Assembly: GCA_005788585.1 (NCBI GenBank)
Contig: SYBY01000251.1
Coordinates: 1-28,038 of the forward strand
Length of the DNA: 28,038 nt
DNA from: Actinomycetota bacterium
GTDB taxonomy: Bacteria > Actinomycetota > Thermoleophilia > Solirubrobacterales > Solirubrobacteraceae
Direction: 5' to 3'
Positions within the stretch are counted from its first letter, which is position 1; each line of letters begins with the position of its first letter. The position numbers and the translations under genes were made by a program. This document shows positions 15,666-23,531 of this stretch, in pieces. Under the pieces are notes generated by a model, which searched no databases, was not told the DNA's origin, and saw only the letters and a list, made by a program, of their open reading frames with translations.

Positions 15666-16677
15666 CGCCGCCAGCATCAGTGTGGTGCTCCCGACCCTCA
15701 ACGCGGCGCGGCACCTTGATGCCTGTCTGGCTGCCCTGCACGCCCAGGAGTACGCAGGCGATGTTGAACTCATCGTCCCGGACGCCGGGTCCACCGACGG
15801 CACTCGTGAGATCGTCGAGCGTTACGGCGGGCGGGTACTCGAGAATCCGCTGAAGTCTGGCGAGGCGGGTAAGGCAGTCGGCGTGAAGGCCGCGACCGGC
15901 GAGCTTGTCCTGCTGCTGGACTCGGACAACATCCTTGTCGGGCGTGACTGGCTGACCCGGATGGCGCAGCCGTTCTCAGAGGATCCACAGGTGTTCGCCT
16001 GCGAGCCTGCCAGGTTTGCCGCTGATCCGGCAGACAACTTCATCAACCGCTGGCACGGGCATCTTGGCGCCGCCGATCCGCTGACGATCTTTACCGGCAA
16101 TTACGCGCGCGATTGCGCGGTGACAGGTCGCTGGACTGACGCCCCGCACCGCGCGGAGCCTCGCGAGGGGTGGGATCGGATCGAGCTTGACCCGAAGGCG
16201 GTTCCGGTCCTCGGAGCCAACGGCTTCATGATCCGGCGTGTGATGTACGACGTGCTACCCGTGGGCGACTACCTCTTCGACCTGGACTATGTGCACGACC
16301 TCGTCCAGGAGGGATACACCGTGGTCGGTCGACCGGACGTTGCTGTCCGACATATCTTCTGTGACGGGATTGTTCAGTTCCGGCGGAAGACGCGCCGCAG
16401 GGTCGACGACTTTTTCTACTTCGCTCGGGAGGGCACGCGCTCCTATCCGTGGACAGAGGGCCGGCGGACACGTGCGATCGTCGACTTCGTCCTCGCGACG
16501 GTGCTCGTCGTGCCGGTAGTCCGCCAGGCGCTCATTGGTCAACGCCACGTAGCGGACCCGGCCGCATGGGCCTGGCACGTCGTGGCCTGCTGGGTAACGC
16601 TGGGCGTCTACGCATCCGGTGTCATTCGTGGCCGGCTGCGGCCGCAGATGCTCAGCCGCGAGGGCTGGCGGCAGTAG
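15658..16677 (+). CDS. Family 2 glycosyltransferase with C-terminal membrane segments
   Basis: The product has 339 residues. The GT-A domain covers about residues 1-240: ISVVLPTLNAARHLDACLAA, VPDAGSTDGTREIVERYGGR, GKAVGVKAATGELVLLLDSDN (metal-binding DSD), and VPVLGANGFMIRRVMYD. It ends with two hydrophobic segments (IVDFVLATVLVVPVVRQAL and a later AWAWHVVACWVTLGVYASGV) that should anchor it to the membrane near lipid-linked acceptors. The ATG at 15658 overlaps the end of the previous gene by 8 bp and gives the standard short lead before the GT2 strand. The stop lies in the loop of a hairpin and overlaps the end of the convergent FkbM gene by 26 bp. Confidence 0.88.
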   Translation: MPDAASISVVLPTLNAARHLDACLAALHAQEYAGDVELIVPDAGSTDGTREIVERYGGRVLENPLKSGEAGKAVGVKAATGELVLLLDSDNILVGRDWLTRMAQPFSEDPQVFACEPARFAADPADNFINRWHGHLGAADPLTIFTGNYARDCAVTGRWTDAPHRAEPREGWDRIELDPKAVPVLGANGFMIRRVMYDVLPVGDYLFDLDYVHDLVQEGYTVVGRPDVAVRHIFCDGIVQFRRKTRRRVDDFFYFAREGTRSYPWTEGRRTRAIVDFVLATVLVVPVVRQALIGQRHVADPAAWAWHVVACWVTLGVYASGVIRGRLRPQMLSREGWRQ

Positions 16678-17506
16678 CCGCCTCGGGCAGCTGCAAGATC
16701 ACGTCCCGCGCAATCGCGTGCGCAGGCGGCGTGGACGCCCATACCACGCGGGGACGGCGGCCCCACAGTTCGGAGACTAGATCCAGGGTTTCGTCCAGCG
16801 AAAGACCATCTCGGGCATCGGTGGAGACTTCGAGTGCCATCCACGTCCACGAAAGCGATGCAACGCCCCGGATGACCTCGGCCTCCGCGCCCTCCACGTC
16901 AATCTTGATGAGGTCGATGTGATCTGGGATGCCGAGTTCGGCGCGGGTGGCCGCGTCGAGCGGCCCAGCGGCAACCGTCACAGACTGGGCGCTTGCGGGC
17001 ATGCCGGACTCCGAGTTCGCTCGCACGAAGCTGCCCTGCGCGGACTTGTCCGGGACTGACCACAGAAGGCGGTCGCCGGAATTCGCGCTCACCGCGTGCG
17101 GAACAACGCACCAGGACGGCAGGAGGGCCGTGTTCTGCTTGAGCAGCGGCACGACGTGCGGGTTAGGCTCGAAGCTCCACCCCTTGACGCCGGGTGAGGC
17201 GTGCGCGAGCGACACTGCGAACTGACCGAGGTTCGCGCCGATGTCTACGGCTGTGTCGATGTGGCCCCCCATGAAACGGACGAGCCGCTCGGTTTCTTCG
17301 GGGTACGCCCCGAGCAGGATTGGCGTGAACGGGTTGTCGAACCTGAAGGTGGTCCCGAGATACAGGACCTCCCGGCGCCTGCGCGCAACGCTGGCGTAGC
17401 GGCGCGCCCAGAAGGCCGCGCGCTGGCGAGGGGTGAGCAACGAGGACCGGGCGAGAGACGCGTCGATGGTCGCGAGGTCTCGCACCTTGGACGTAAAGCC
17501 GGGCAC
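16652..17506 (-). CDS. FkbM family methyltransferase
   Basis: From GTG 17506 the product has 284 residues. It carries the FkbM SAM-binding DIGANLGQFAVSLAHASPG, then SFEPNPHVVPLLKQN (the ribose-binding E and 'PNP'), and the C-terminal DLIKIDVEGAEAEVIRG. All three are diagnostic of FkbM-type O-methyltransferases, which are frequent in glycan loci. The open frame extends upstream to 17995 but runs through the divergent gene and has no homology-like sequence, so the GTG at 17506, shortly before the coding-like segment VPGFTSKVRDLATID, was chosen; GTG in KVRDL is an alternative. There is no clear RBS. It is a single minus-strand gene, convergent with the GT2 and divergent from the large protein gene at 17588. 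Confidence 0.87.
   Translation of the reverse strand: MPGFTSKVRDLATIDASLARSSLLTPRQRAAFWARRYASVARRRREVLYLGTTFRFDNPFTPILLGAYPEETERLVRFMGGHIDTAVDIGANLGQFAVSLAHASPGVKGWSFEPNPHVVPLLKQNTALLPSWCVVPHAVSANSGDRLLWSVPDKSAQGSFVRANSESGMPASAQSVTVAAGPLDAATRAELGIPDHIDLIKIDVEGAEAEVIRGVASLSWTWMALEVSTDARDGLSLDETLDLVSELWGRRPRVVWASTPPAHAIARDVILQLPEAATAASPRG
16667..16682 (+). terminator. Hairpin with the GT2 stop codon in its loop
   Basis: GGCGGC and GCCGCC form a perfect 6-bp stem around AGTA, and the TAG stop starts in the loop (16675-16677). There is no T-tract. It lies in the 3' coding end of the convergent FkbM gene. A terminator role is inferred from its position at the end of a plus-strand operon. Confidence 0.4.
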
Positions 17507-17572
17507 GCCGCCAGTCTGCCACGTACGCGGCTGTGGGCCGTGGCCGGGGTGCCCTCGGTGGGGCCACACGGC

Positions 17573-17578
17573 TACGAT
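17573..17578 (+). promoter_or_regulatory. Candidate -10 box for the trifunctional protein gene
   Basis: TACGAT ends nine bases before the ATG at 17588, with no RBS in CGGCTGCTC. A leaderless or nearly leaderless transcript fits. No -35 match is visible. Confidence 0.42.
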
Positions 17579-17587
17579 CGGCTGCTC

Positions 17588-20500
17588 ATGGCTGGCCCCC
17601 CGCTGACGTTCCTGACCGTCGCGCTCGCCCCCGAGCTGCCGTTCGCACGAGTCCTCGCGCGAAGTGTGCTCGAGCGGCATCCCGATGCGCGGGTGGTCGT
17701 TGTCTTGGCTGACCGCGCCACGCCGACCGATGTGCCGCCGGGTGCTGAAGGCGTAGGGGTTTCCGAACTCGGGCTCGACGTCCCGCCGCCGCAGGTCGCC
17801 TTTCTGGCACCCGCCTGGGCCACCCTGATGGCGCTGACGACGATGCTCGAGCGCGAGTTGGAAGAGGAGGGCGGGCCGATCGTCGTTCTCGCGCCCGACA
17901 CTGTCTTGTTGGGGACGGTCGAGCCGCTGCTCGCCGATGCGCCGATCACCATGGTTGCAAGAGATGTCCCGGCGCCGCCCGACGATGGGCTGCATCCGGA
18001 CGCCGAGGACCTCGCTCGCCTTGACCCCGTTGAGCCGGGTGTTCTCGTGTTCCGGCGCGAGCCGGCCGCCCGCGACGTCGTCCAGGGCTGGCGCGAGGCG
18101 CTTGAGGCGACCCCCTGGGCTCTTCCTGCCGAGGGAGAATTCGGCGCGATGCTCGCCGCCGTCCGCGAACGGCGGCCCGACGATGTCGCGACGCTAACGC
18201 CCGCCGGGGTGCTCGCGTGGTGGAGCCTTTCGGGCCTCCAGCTCGTGCGGGACACGGACGGCACTGTTCGTGCCGACGGTGTACCCGCGATGCTGTTTCG
18301 CCTGTCCGAGTTTGACATCGGCCTGCCGACGCGTCTGCACCCAGGGCTCACGCGTGTGCGAGTCAGCCAAGAGCCGGTTCTGAGAGACCTTCTTGCGGAG
18401 TTCACCGATCGTCTGCGTGCCGCCGGGAGTGACGGCCGCCGACCGGCGCAGTTGCGCTTGCCTGACGGACGGCCTTTGCCTCCTGCGATGGCAGGACTCA
18501 TGGCTGAGGCGCTGGTCAGCGGCCAGCTCGAGGAGCCCCCACGGGACAGGGCCGGCTGGAGTCGGTTCTACGCACTGCTCAACGAGCCAGCAGACTGGGG
18601 ACGCGACCTCGGGATGACGCGCTACCTCGACGCGCTGTGGCGATCTCGTGACGACCTCCGCGAGGTGTACCCGGATGTCCGAGCTTCGGACGGCGCCGGG
18701 TATGCCGGGTGGGTGTGGGTGTACGGGCGCGACCTCGTCCCCGATGAGCTCTTGCCGCCGCGCCCGCCCCACATCCCGCCGGATGCCCGCTCAGCTGGCA
18801 GGTGGGACAGCACCGGACCGGAGGTCAGCGATCCACTGTGGGGGGTCAACGTGGCCGGCTTCTTCCGGTCCGAACTCGGACTTGGCGAGGCCGCGCGGCT
18901 GGTCATCTCCGGACTCGACGCGGCGCGCGTGCCTGCTCTCCCGGTCCAGGGGTCGTTCGTGCCGCCGTGCCGCCAGGGCACCGACTTCACGTTCGCGACA
19001 CCCGATGAGGCGCCCTACCCGATCAACGTTCTGTGTCTCAACGGTGACGCGATCCCGGCTTTCGTCGAGGAGGCAGGTGCCGACTTCTTTGAGGGTCGGC
19101 ACACGATTGCATTGTGGTGGTGGGAGGTAGGCGACTTGCCGGCCTCGTGGCACGAAGCGTTCCGCTGGATCGATGAGGTGTGGGTCGCGACTGACCACAT
19201 CAAGCGCTTGATCGAACCGAGCTGTCCGGTGCCAGTGACGAAGGTCACCCTCCCAGTCGCCGAGCCGCCCGTGTCTGGGGCGACGCGCGCGCAACTCGGG
19301 CTGCCGGAGGACGACTTCGTATTCCTCTACGTCTACGACTACCACTCAACGGAGGCCCGCAAGAACCCCGTCGGCCTGGTGCGTGCGTTCAAGCAGGCGT
19401 TTGAGGAGGGAAGCGGCGCGCACCTCGTTCTCAAGTGCATCAACGCCGACACGATGTTCGCCCACCACGATCGCGTGCTCCTCGAAGTGGGCGACCGCAG
19501 CGACGTGACCTTCGTCGACCGGTACTTCTCCGTGGGGGACAAGAACGCGCTCATCGCGCGCAGCGACTGTTACGTGTCCCCGCATCGCTCCGAGGGTTTC
19601 GGCCTCACTCTCGCTGAGGCGATGCTCGTCGGCACACCCGTGATTGCTACGAACTACGGCGGCGTCCTGGAGTTCCTCAATGAGAAGAACGCGTACCTCG
19701 TCGACTTCGTGATGCGGCCGGTCGGCGAACACGCAGAGCCATACCCGGCCGACGCGGAGTGGGCTGATCCGGATCTCGACGAGCTCGCTCGCCGCATGCG
19801 CTATGTCTTCGAGCATCGTGAGGAGGCTGCGTCACGTGCCGAGCGAGGTGCGCGTGAGGTGCGGGCCGGGCACGGTCCGGATGCCGCGGGCCGCTCGATG
19901 GGGGCCCTGCTCCAGGCGCGGTACGCCACCCTCGCTGCGCAGGGGGCGCACGCGCTACGCGTCCGGCGGACCGCGCCGCTGGACCTGAGCGCGCCAGCAG
20001 GTGAGGTGCGAGCCGTGCTTCGCACAGCCACCGAGCGCGGCGGCGGCGTTCGAGGCCGGGCCGACCAGGTTCGCCAGCGCATCAGCCGGCCGGTCACCGC
20101 TCGCCGAGACGCTGTTGACGCGCAGCTCATCGACAAGATCTCCTGGCTTGACGAGCGGGTCCGCACGCTAACGGCCGAGCTCGACCGCCACCGGATGGCC
20201 GCGCACGCTGAGGTCCTCGCCCAGTTCCGGCGCATGACGGCCGAGCTTCAAGCCGTCGCTCGGGTCGAGGAAAAGCGGAGTCACGAGCTTGCCGAGCGGA
20301 CGGACGCTCTCTCGCGCAGTCTCGAGCATCACCTCGCCGAGCACGGCGTCCTGCCGTTCATGGCTGAGGGGCGAGCACCAACGCTGCGCGACCATCCGGT
20401 ATCGGGCCGCGTCCTCGGCTACGACGGAGGAACCGGCGACTTCGAGCCGTACCGGGCGTTCACCGACGTCTTCCGTGGAACCGAGGAGCGTGTGCGCGAG

Positions 20501-21034
20501 TTGCAGGAGCCGTACCTCTCGCTGCTGCGCGACGCGGCTCCCGTGCTCGACACCGGCTGCGGGCGCGGGGAGATGTTGGACTTGCTGGCTGCGGCGGGCG
20601 TAGCTGCGCGCGGCGTGGACGGCGATCCGGGGATGGTCGAGCACGCGAGGCGCAAGGGTCACGACGTCGCCATCGGCGACGTCAACGAGCACCTCGACGG
20701 GCTGCCCGAGGGATCGCTTGGTGCGATCGTGAGTCTTGAGGTGGTCGAACACATGCCGGCCGACGCGCTCGAGCGGTTCCTTCGGCTCGCACGCAGCCGC
20801 CTACGCGACAACGGAGTACTCATCGCTGAGACAGTCAACCCCCATGCGCTGTTCGCGCTGAAGGGTTTCTGGCTCGACCCGACGCACCATCACCCGCTCT
20901 TCCCGGAGGCACTGCTCACGCTCGCACGCATAGCGGGCTTCCCGTCGGCGTATGTCTTCCACCCGACTGGGACGGGTGACGTGGAGCACGACCGCACGAG
21001 GCAGCCGACGTACGCTTTAGTGGCCCGAGCCTGA
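17588..21034 (+). CDS. Trifunctional GT-A-like / GT4 / methyltransferase fusion protein
   Basis: The product has 1148 residues. Residues 1-300 look like a GT-A-type nucleotide-sugar transferase (LTFLTVALAPELPFARVLAR, VVVLADRATPTD, IVVLAPDTVLLG); residues 300-415 are a helical connector (GWSRFYALLNEPADWGRD). Residues 417-765 form a full GT4 unit: WGVNVAGFFRSELGLGEAAR, RHTIALWWWEVGDLP, the donor site ARKNPVGL, and EX7E in EGFGLTLAEAMLVGTPVIAT (Glu669, Glu677). It is paralogous to the GT4 at 6239. Residues 800-915 are charged and helical, probably a coiled-coil linker. Residues 950-1148 form a SAM methyltransferase (VLDTGCGRGEMLDLLAAAG near 988, SLEVVEHMPADALERF). One polypeptide could thus extend and methylate (cap) a glycan. 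ATG 17588 follows a -10 box; longer starts run through the divergent gene. Single gene, no overlap downstream. Confidence 0.88.
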   Translation: MAGPPLTFLTVALAPELPFARVLARSVLERHPDARVVVVLADRATPTDVPPGAEGVGVSELGLDVPPPQVAFLAPAWATLMALTTMLERELEEEGGPIVVLAPDTVLLGTVEPLLADAPITMVARDVPAPPDDGLHPDAEDLARLDPVEPGVLVFRREPAARDVVQGWREALEATPWALPAEGEFGAMLAAVRERRPDDVATLTPAGVLAWWSLSGLQLVRDTDGTVRADGVPAMLFRLSEFDIGLPTRLHPGLTRVRVSQEPVLRDLLAEFTDRLRAAGSDGRRPAQLRLPDGRPLPPAMAGLMAEALVSGQLEEPPRDRAGWSRFYALLNEPADWGRDLGMTRYLDALWRSRDDLREVYPDVRASDGAGYAGWVWVYGRDLVPDELLPPRPPHIPPDARSAGRWDSTGPEVSDPLWGVNVAGFFRSELGLGEAARLVISGLDAARVPALPVQGSFVPPCRQGTDFTFATPDEAPYPINVLCLNGDAIPAFVEEAGADFFEGRHTIALWWWEVGDLPASWHEAFRWIDEVWVATDHIKRLIEPSCPVPVTKVTLPVAEPPVSGATRAQLGLPEDDFVFLYVYDYHSTEARKNPVGLVRAFKQAFEEGSGAHLVLKCINADTMFAHHDRVLLEVGDRSDVTFVDRYFSVGDKNALIARSDCYVSPHRSEGFGLTLAEAMLVGTPVIATNYGGVLEFLNEKNAYLVDFVMRPVGEHAEPYPADAEWADPDLDELARRMRYVFEHREEAASRAERGAREVRAGHGPDAAGRSMGALLQARYATLAAQGAHALRVRRTAPLDLSAPAGEVRAVLRTATERGGGVRGRADQVRQRISRPVTARRDAVDAQLIDKISWLDERVRTLTAELDRHRMAAHAEVLAQFRRMTAELQAVARVEEKRSHELAERTDALSRSLEHHLAEHGVLPFMAEGRAPTLRDHPVSGRVLGYDGGTGDFEPYRAFTDVFRGTEERVRELQEPYLSLLRDAAPVLDTGCGRGEMLDLLAAAGVAARGVDGDPGMVEHARRKGHDVAIGDVNEHLDGLPEGSLGAIVSLEVVEHMPADALERFLRLARSRLRDNGVLIAETVNPHALFALKGFWLDPTHHHPLFPEALLTLARIAGFPSAYVFHPTGTGDVEHDRTRQPTYALVARA

Positions 21035-21040
21035 GGGCTC
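21027..21040 (+). terminator. Hairpin with the trifunctional gene's stop in its loop
   Basis: GAGCC and GGCTC pair around TGAG, with the TGA stop (21032-21034) in the loop. It is a short 5-bp stem without a T-tract, at the last gene of the glycan locus. Confidence 0.35.
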
Positions 21041-21271
21041 TGCCGCTCTCGATCGTCGTCGCCACGGCGCATTCTGGCCCAAGGCCCGCTGCGTGCCCGC
21101 GTATCCGCGTTCAAGTCGCACCGCGCCTCGGATCGGCGTCCGTGCCCGTCTAGATCGGCCGGGCGACGAAGGGCTGCCACGCGCTGCTCGCACCCGGCAG
21201 TTCACGCGCACGCGAGTAGCGCGCCACGACCCGCCGCGATCTCACCCCGCGCTCTACCCTGTCAGGTCGGC
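21035..21271. other. 237-bp intergenic region between the glycan locus and ctaA
   Basis: No convincing gene is present; the short open frames here look like coding noise of GC-rich DNA. Apart from the terminator-like hairpin at its left end and the ctaA -10 candidate at its right end, no clear structure was found. Confidence 0.5.
21255..21260 (+). promoter_or_regulatory. Candidate -10 box for ctaA
   Basis: TACCCT (TANNNT form) ends eleven bases before the ATG at 21272. With a normal start distance, the 5' leader would be only a few bases long. The GGTCGG just before the ATG is a weak RBS at best. Confidence 0.33.
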
Positions 21272-22225
21272 ATGCGCCTCCCCGAGATCACCCCACGCAC
21301 CTACGCCTGGGTCGCCACCTCCGCCACGGTCAGCCTCGCCCTCATCGTGTTCACCGGCGCCGGCGTCCGCCTGACCGGCTCCGGCCTGGGCTGCACGAAC
21401 TGGCCGACCTGCGATGGCAGCGTCATCGCCCCGATGACCGTGCACTCCTGGATCGAGTACGGCAACCGCCTCATCAGCGGCCTCGTCGGACTCCTCGCCA
21501 TCGCCGCGGGCCTGCTGGCCTTCCGCCGCCGCCCCTACCGCAAGGACCTCGCGATCCTCGGCACGCTGCTGCCCCTCGGGGTCGTCATGCAGGCGATCCT
21601 CGGTATGTGGACGGTCAAGTACCACCTCCAGCCCGGGTTCGTCATGGGGCATTTCCTGCTGTCGATGGTGATCCTCATCGCCGCCGTGATGCTGGTCTGG
21701 TGCGCCTGGCACGAGCCCGGCAGCCGGCCACGCAACCCGGACATGCTCGCCGTGTGGGGCACGCGGGCGCTCTTCCCGCTGAGCAGCCTCCTCTTCTTCA
21801 TGGGCACCGTCGCCACAGCGGCCGGTCCCCACCCCGGGAGCGCCCGCACGGGCGAGGTCGTCCACCGGTTGGATTGGCGGGGCAGCGACACCGTCGAGTG
21901 GGCCATCCACACGCACGGCCGCCTCGGCACCGCACTCGGCGTGTCATGCGTGATCCTCTGGATCCTCCTGCGCCGCCGCGGCGCGGACAAGCAGTTGCTC
22001 AACGCGATCGCGGCCACCGCGGTGCTCATCGGCATTCAGGGCGTCGTGGGCGCCATCCAGTACTTCAACGGGCTGCCTGCGGGGGTCGTCTGGATCCACA
22101 TCGTCATCGCGACGGTCGCGTGGATGACGATGATGTGGGCGGTCTGCGCCGCCGGACGGGCGGTGCCGAAGGCCGAGCGGGTCAAGGAGACCACGCGGCC
22201 AAACGTCGAAGCGTCAGCCGCCTAG
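21272..22225 (+). CDS. ctaA: Heme A synthase (COX15/CtaA family)
   Basis: This 317-residue protein has eight hydrophobic segments, the CtaA fold of two four-helix halves. It oxidises the C8 methyl of heme O to give heme A for cytochrome aa3/caa3 oxidases, in the membrane. The first half has VRLTGSGLGCTNWPTC, with the Cys pair (Cys41, Cys47) of the CtaA subgroup, then IEYGNRLISGLVGL with the catalytic-type Glu62. Likely heme ligands are His127 (FVMGHFLLSM), His215 (AIHTHGRLG) and His276 (VVWIHIVIA). The expected His three residues after the Glu is Asn65. The second half lacks a Cys pair. It is a stand-alone gene, convergent with fbpC. The ATG was chosen for the short lead before helix 1. Confidence 0.93.
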   Translation: MRLPEITPRTYAWVATSATVSLALIVFTGAGVRLTGSGLGCTNWPTCDGSVIAPMTVHSWIEYGNRLISGLVGLLAIAAGLLAFRRRPYRKDLAILGTLLPLGVVMQAILGMWTVKYHLQPGFVMGHFLLSMVILIAAVMLVWCAWHEPGSRPRNPDMLAVWGTRALFPLSSLLFFMGTVATAAGPHPGSARTGEVVHRLDWRGSDTVEWAIHTHGRLGTALGVSCVILWILLRRRGADKQLLNAIAATAVLIGIQGVVGAIQYFNGLPAGVVWIHIVIATVAWMTMMWAVCAAGRAVPKAERVKETTRPNVEASAA

Positions 22226-22239
22226 GCGCGACAGCGCCT
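22224..22239 (+). terminator. Hairpin starting within the ctaA stop codon
   Basis: AGGCGC and GCGCCT form a perfect 6-bp stem with loop GACA. The TAG stop at 22223-22225 forms the base of the stem. It has no T-tract but is ideally placed to end ctaA transcription. Confidence 0.5.
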
Positions 22240-22344
22240 CAAGCATCAGCGCAGTCCCGGCCGCCACACCGCACAGGCGCCACATCAGGGGGGAACGCCG
22301 GCGGCGGTGGGGGTGGGGGGTACGACTTCCCCGCCGGCGAAGGT

Positions 22345-22367
22345 CGCGGCGCGAAAGGGCGCTCGCG
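22345..22367. terminator. Central hairpin between the convergent ctaA and fbpC genes
   Basis: CGCGGCGC pairs with GCGC-T-CGCG (eight base pairs with one bulged T) around loop GAAAGG. It lies about 120 bases from both stop codons. It has no T-tract on either strand, as is common for hairpin terminators in actinobacteria. Confidence 0.4.
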
Positions 22368-22434
22368 TAGATGTGGGTTGGTTGCGGCATGACGACCGTG
22401 GACCTCGAATGCGCACTCCCGTCGGAGCACCGCT

Positions 22435-22456
22435 GACCTGATCAGGTCCGTCGGAC
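22435..22456 (-). terminator. Two overlapping palindromes downstream of fbpC
   Basis: GACCTGATCAGGTC (22435-22448) is a perfect 14-bp palindrome. It overlaps GTCCGTCGGAC (22446-22456), an inverted repeat with a 1-base centre. The pair lies about 35-55 bases past the fbpC stop. It may be an end-of-operon structure or a protein-binding site; a 14-bp perfect palindrome is also operator-like. Confidence 0.35.
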
Positions 22457-22490
22457 GACTGTCAACCAGCCGTCCACGAAGAACCCGCAA

Positions 22491-23531
22491 TCACGGAGAT
22501 CCTTCTCCGGCGAACACGTTGACCGGGCCGTCGATCGTCACGTGGACGCGGTCCCCCTCATGCCAGACCGGGTGCGACAAGGAGCGCGAGCGGATCCGGC
22601 GGCCCGACGGCAGTTCGACGTGCACGAGCTGGTCGTGGCCGAAGTACTCGCGCTGGACGACGCGCCCCTCGACCCGGCGGCCCGACCCGCCAGAGCCCAG
22701 CGACAGCGCGACCGCCTCGGGCCGCACCAGGACGTCGGCGGCGCCGCGGAATCCCGGGTCGATCGGCAGGCGTCCCAGTTCGAAGTCGACATGGCCATCC
22801 ACCACGTCGCCGGGGAGCACGTCGGCCTCCCCGAGGAACGTGGCGACCCAGCGCGTGGCCGGGCGGCCGTAGACCTCCTCCGGCGTGCCGACCTGCTCCA
22901 CCCTGCCCGCGTGCATCACCGCGACGGTGTCGGCCAGCGAGAGCGCCTCCTCCTGGTCGTGGGTGACGAACAGCGCCGTCACCCCGGCCCGTTGCAGGAT
23001 CGATCGCACCTCGCCGCGCACCGACGCGCGCAGCGCGGCGTCCAGCCCGCTGAACGGCTCGTCGAGCAGTACCAGCGACGGGGTGGACGCGATCGCGCGC
23101 GCCAGCGCCCCGCCCGGCCGCGCGCCGCCCGTCAGCGCGAGCGGATGGCGGTCGCCGAGCCCGGCGAGCCCCACGCGGTCGAGCAGTTCGTCGACGCGCG
23201 CAGAGCGCCCGCCGCGCTCCAGTCCGAACCCGACGTTCTCCGCGACCGACAGGTGCGGGAACAGCGCGTAGTCCTGGAAGACCATCCCGATGCCGCGCTT
23301 CTCCGGCGGCACCACCACGCCGTCCCCGGCCACCACGCGGTCGCCGACGGCGATCGTGCCTGCATCGGGCGTCTCGAAGCCGGCGAGCAGCCGCAGCATC
23401 GTCGTCTTGCCACAGCCCGACGGGCCGAGCAGCGCACAGATCTCCCCCTCGGCGACTGACAGGTCCACGCCGTCGACGGCGCGCGCGGCGCCGAACGCCT
23501 TGTGCAGCCCGGTGATCGAGATCGCGCTCAT
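22491..23531 (-). CDS. fbpC: Fe(III) ABC importer ATP-binding protein with altered signature motif
   Basis: This 346-residue ATPase powers uptake through FbpB. Walker A is GPSGCGKTT (from residue 36), the Q-loop FQDYALFPHLSVAENV (Gln86), Walker B SLVLLDEPFSGLD (Asp157, Glu158), and the H-loop VTHDQEEAL (His191). The C-terminal 100 residues form a TOBE-type domain with LVRPEAVAL, as in FbpC/PotA/CysA. The signature expected as LSGGQ-Q-RVALARA reads LTGGARPGGALARA (residues 133-146), so the key Gln and the following Arg are missing while the frame is intact. This could weaken ATPase activity or be a sequence error. The ATG at 23531 overlaps the fbpB stop (ATGA). It is the last gene of the operon. 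Confidence 0.9.
   Translation of the reverse strand: MSAISITGLHKAFGAARAVDGVDLSVAEGEICALLGPSGCGKTTMLRLLAGFETPDAGTIAVGDRVVAGDGVVVPPEKRGIGMVFQDYALFPHLSVAENVGFGLERGGRSARVDELLDRVGLAGLGDRHPLALTGGARPGGALARAIASTPSLVLLDEPFSGLDAALRASVRGEVRSILQRAGVTALFVTHDQEEALSLADTVAVMHAGRVEQVGTPEEVYGRPATRWVATFLGEADVLPGDVVDGHVDFELGRLPIDPGFRGAADVLVRPEAVALSLGSGGSGRRVEGRVVQREYFGHDQLVHVELPSGRRIRSRSLSHPVWHEGDRVHVTIDGPVNVFAGEGSP

Larger units (their letters stand above)
22226..22490. other. 265-bp convergent intergenic region between ctaA and fbpC
   Basis: It contains no believable gene. It holds the ctaA stop hairpin at its left end, a strong hairpin in the middle (22345-22367), and two overlapping palindromes (22435-22456) on the fbpC side. 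A G-rich run (GGCGGTGGGGGTGGGGGGT, 22302-22320) sits between them. The layout suits bidirectional transcription termination. Confidence 0.5.

Noticed and set aside
17507..17995. 163-residue upstream extension of the FkbM methyltransferase
   Set aside because: It runs antisense through the start of the trifunctional gene and lacks family-like sequence.
22239..22490. Possible 83-residue minus-strand gene after fbpC
   Set aside because: TTG start, a run of prolines from a G-rich stretch, no motif, and overlap with terminator-like structures.
22226..22490. tRNA or other structured RNA gene in the ctaA-fbpC gap
   Set aside because: No cloverleaf and no T-loop consensus; the structures seen are simple hairpins.
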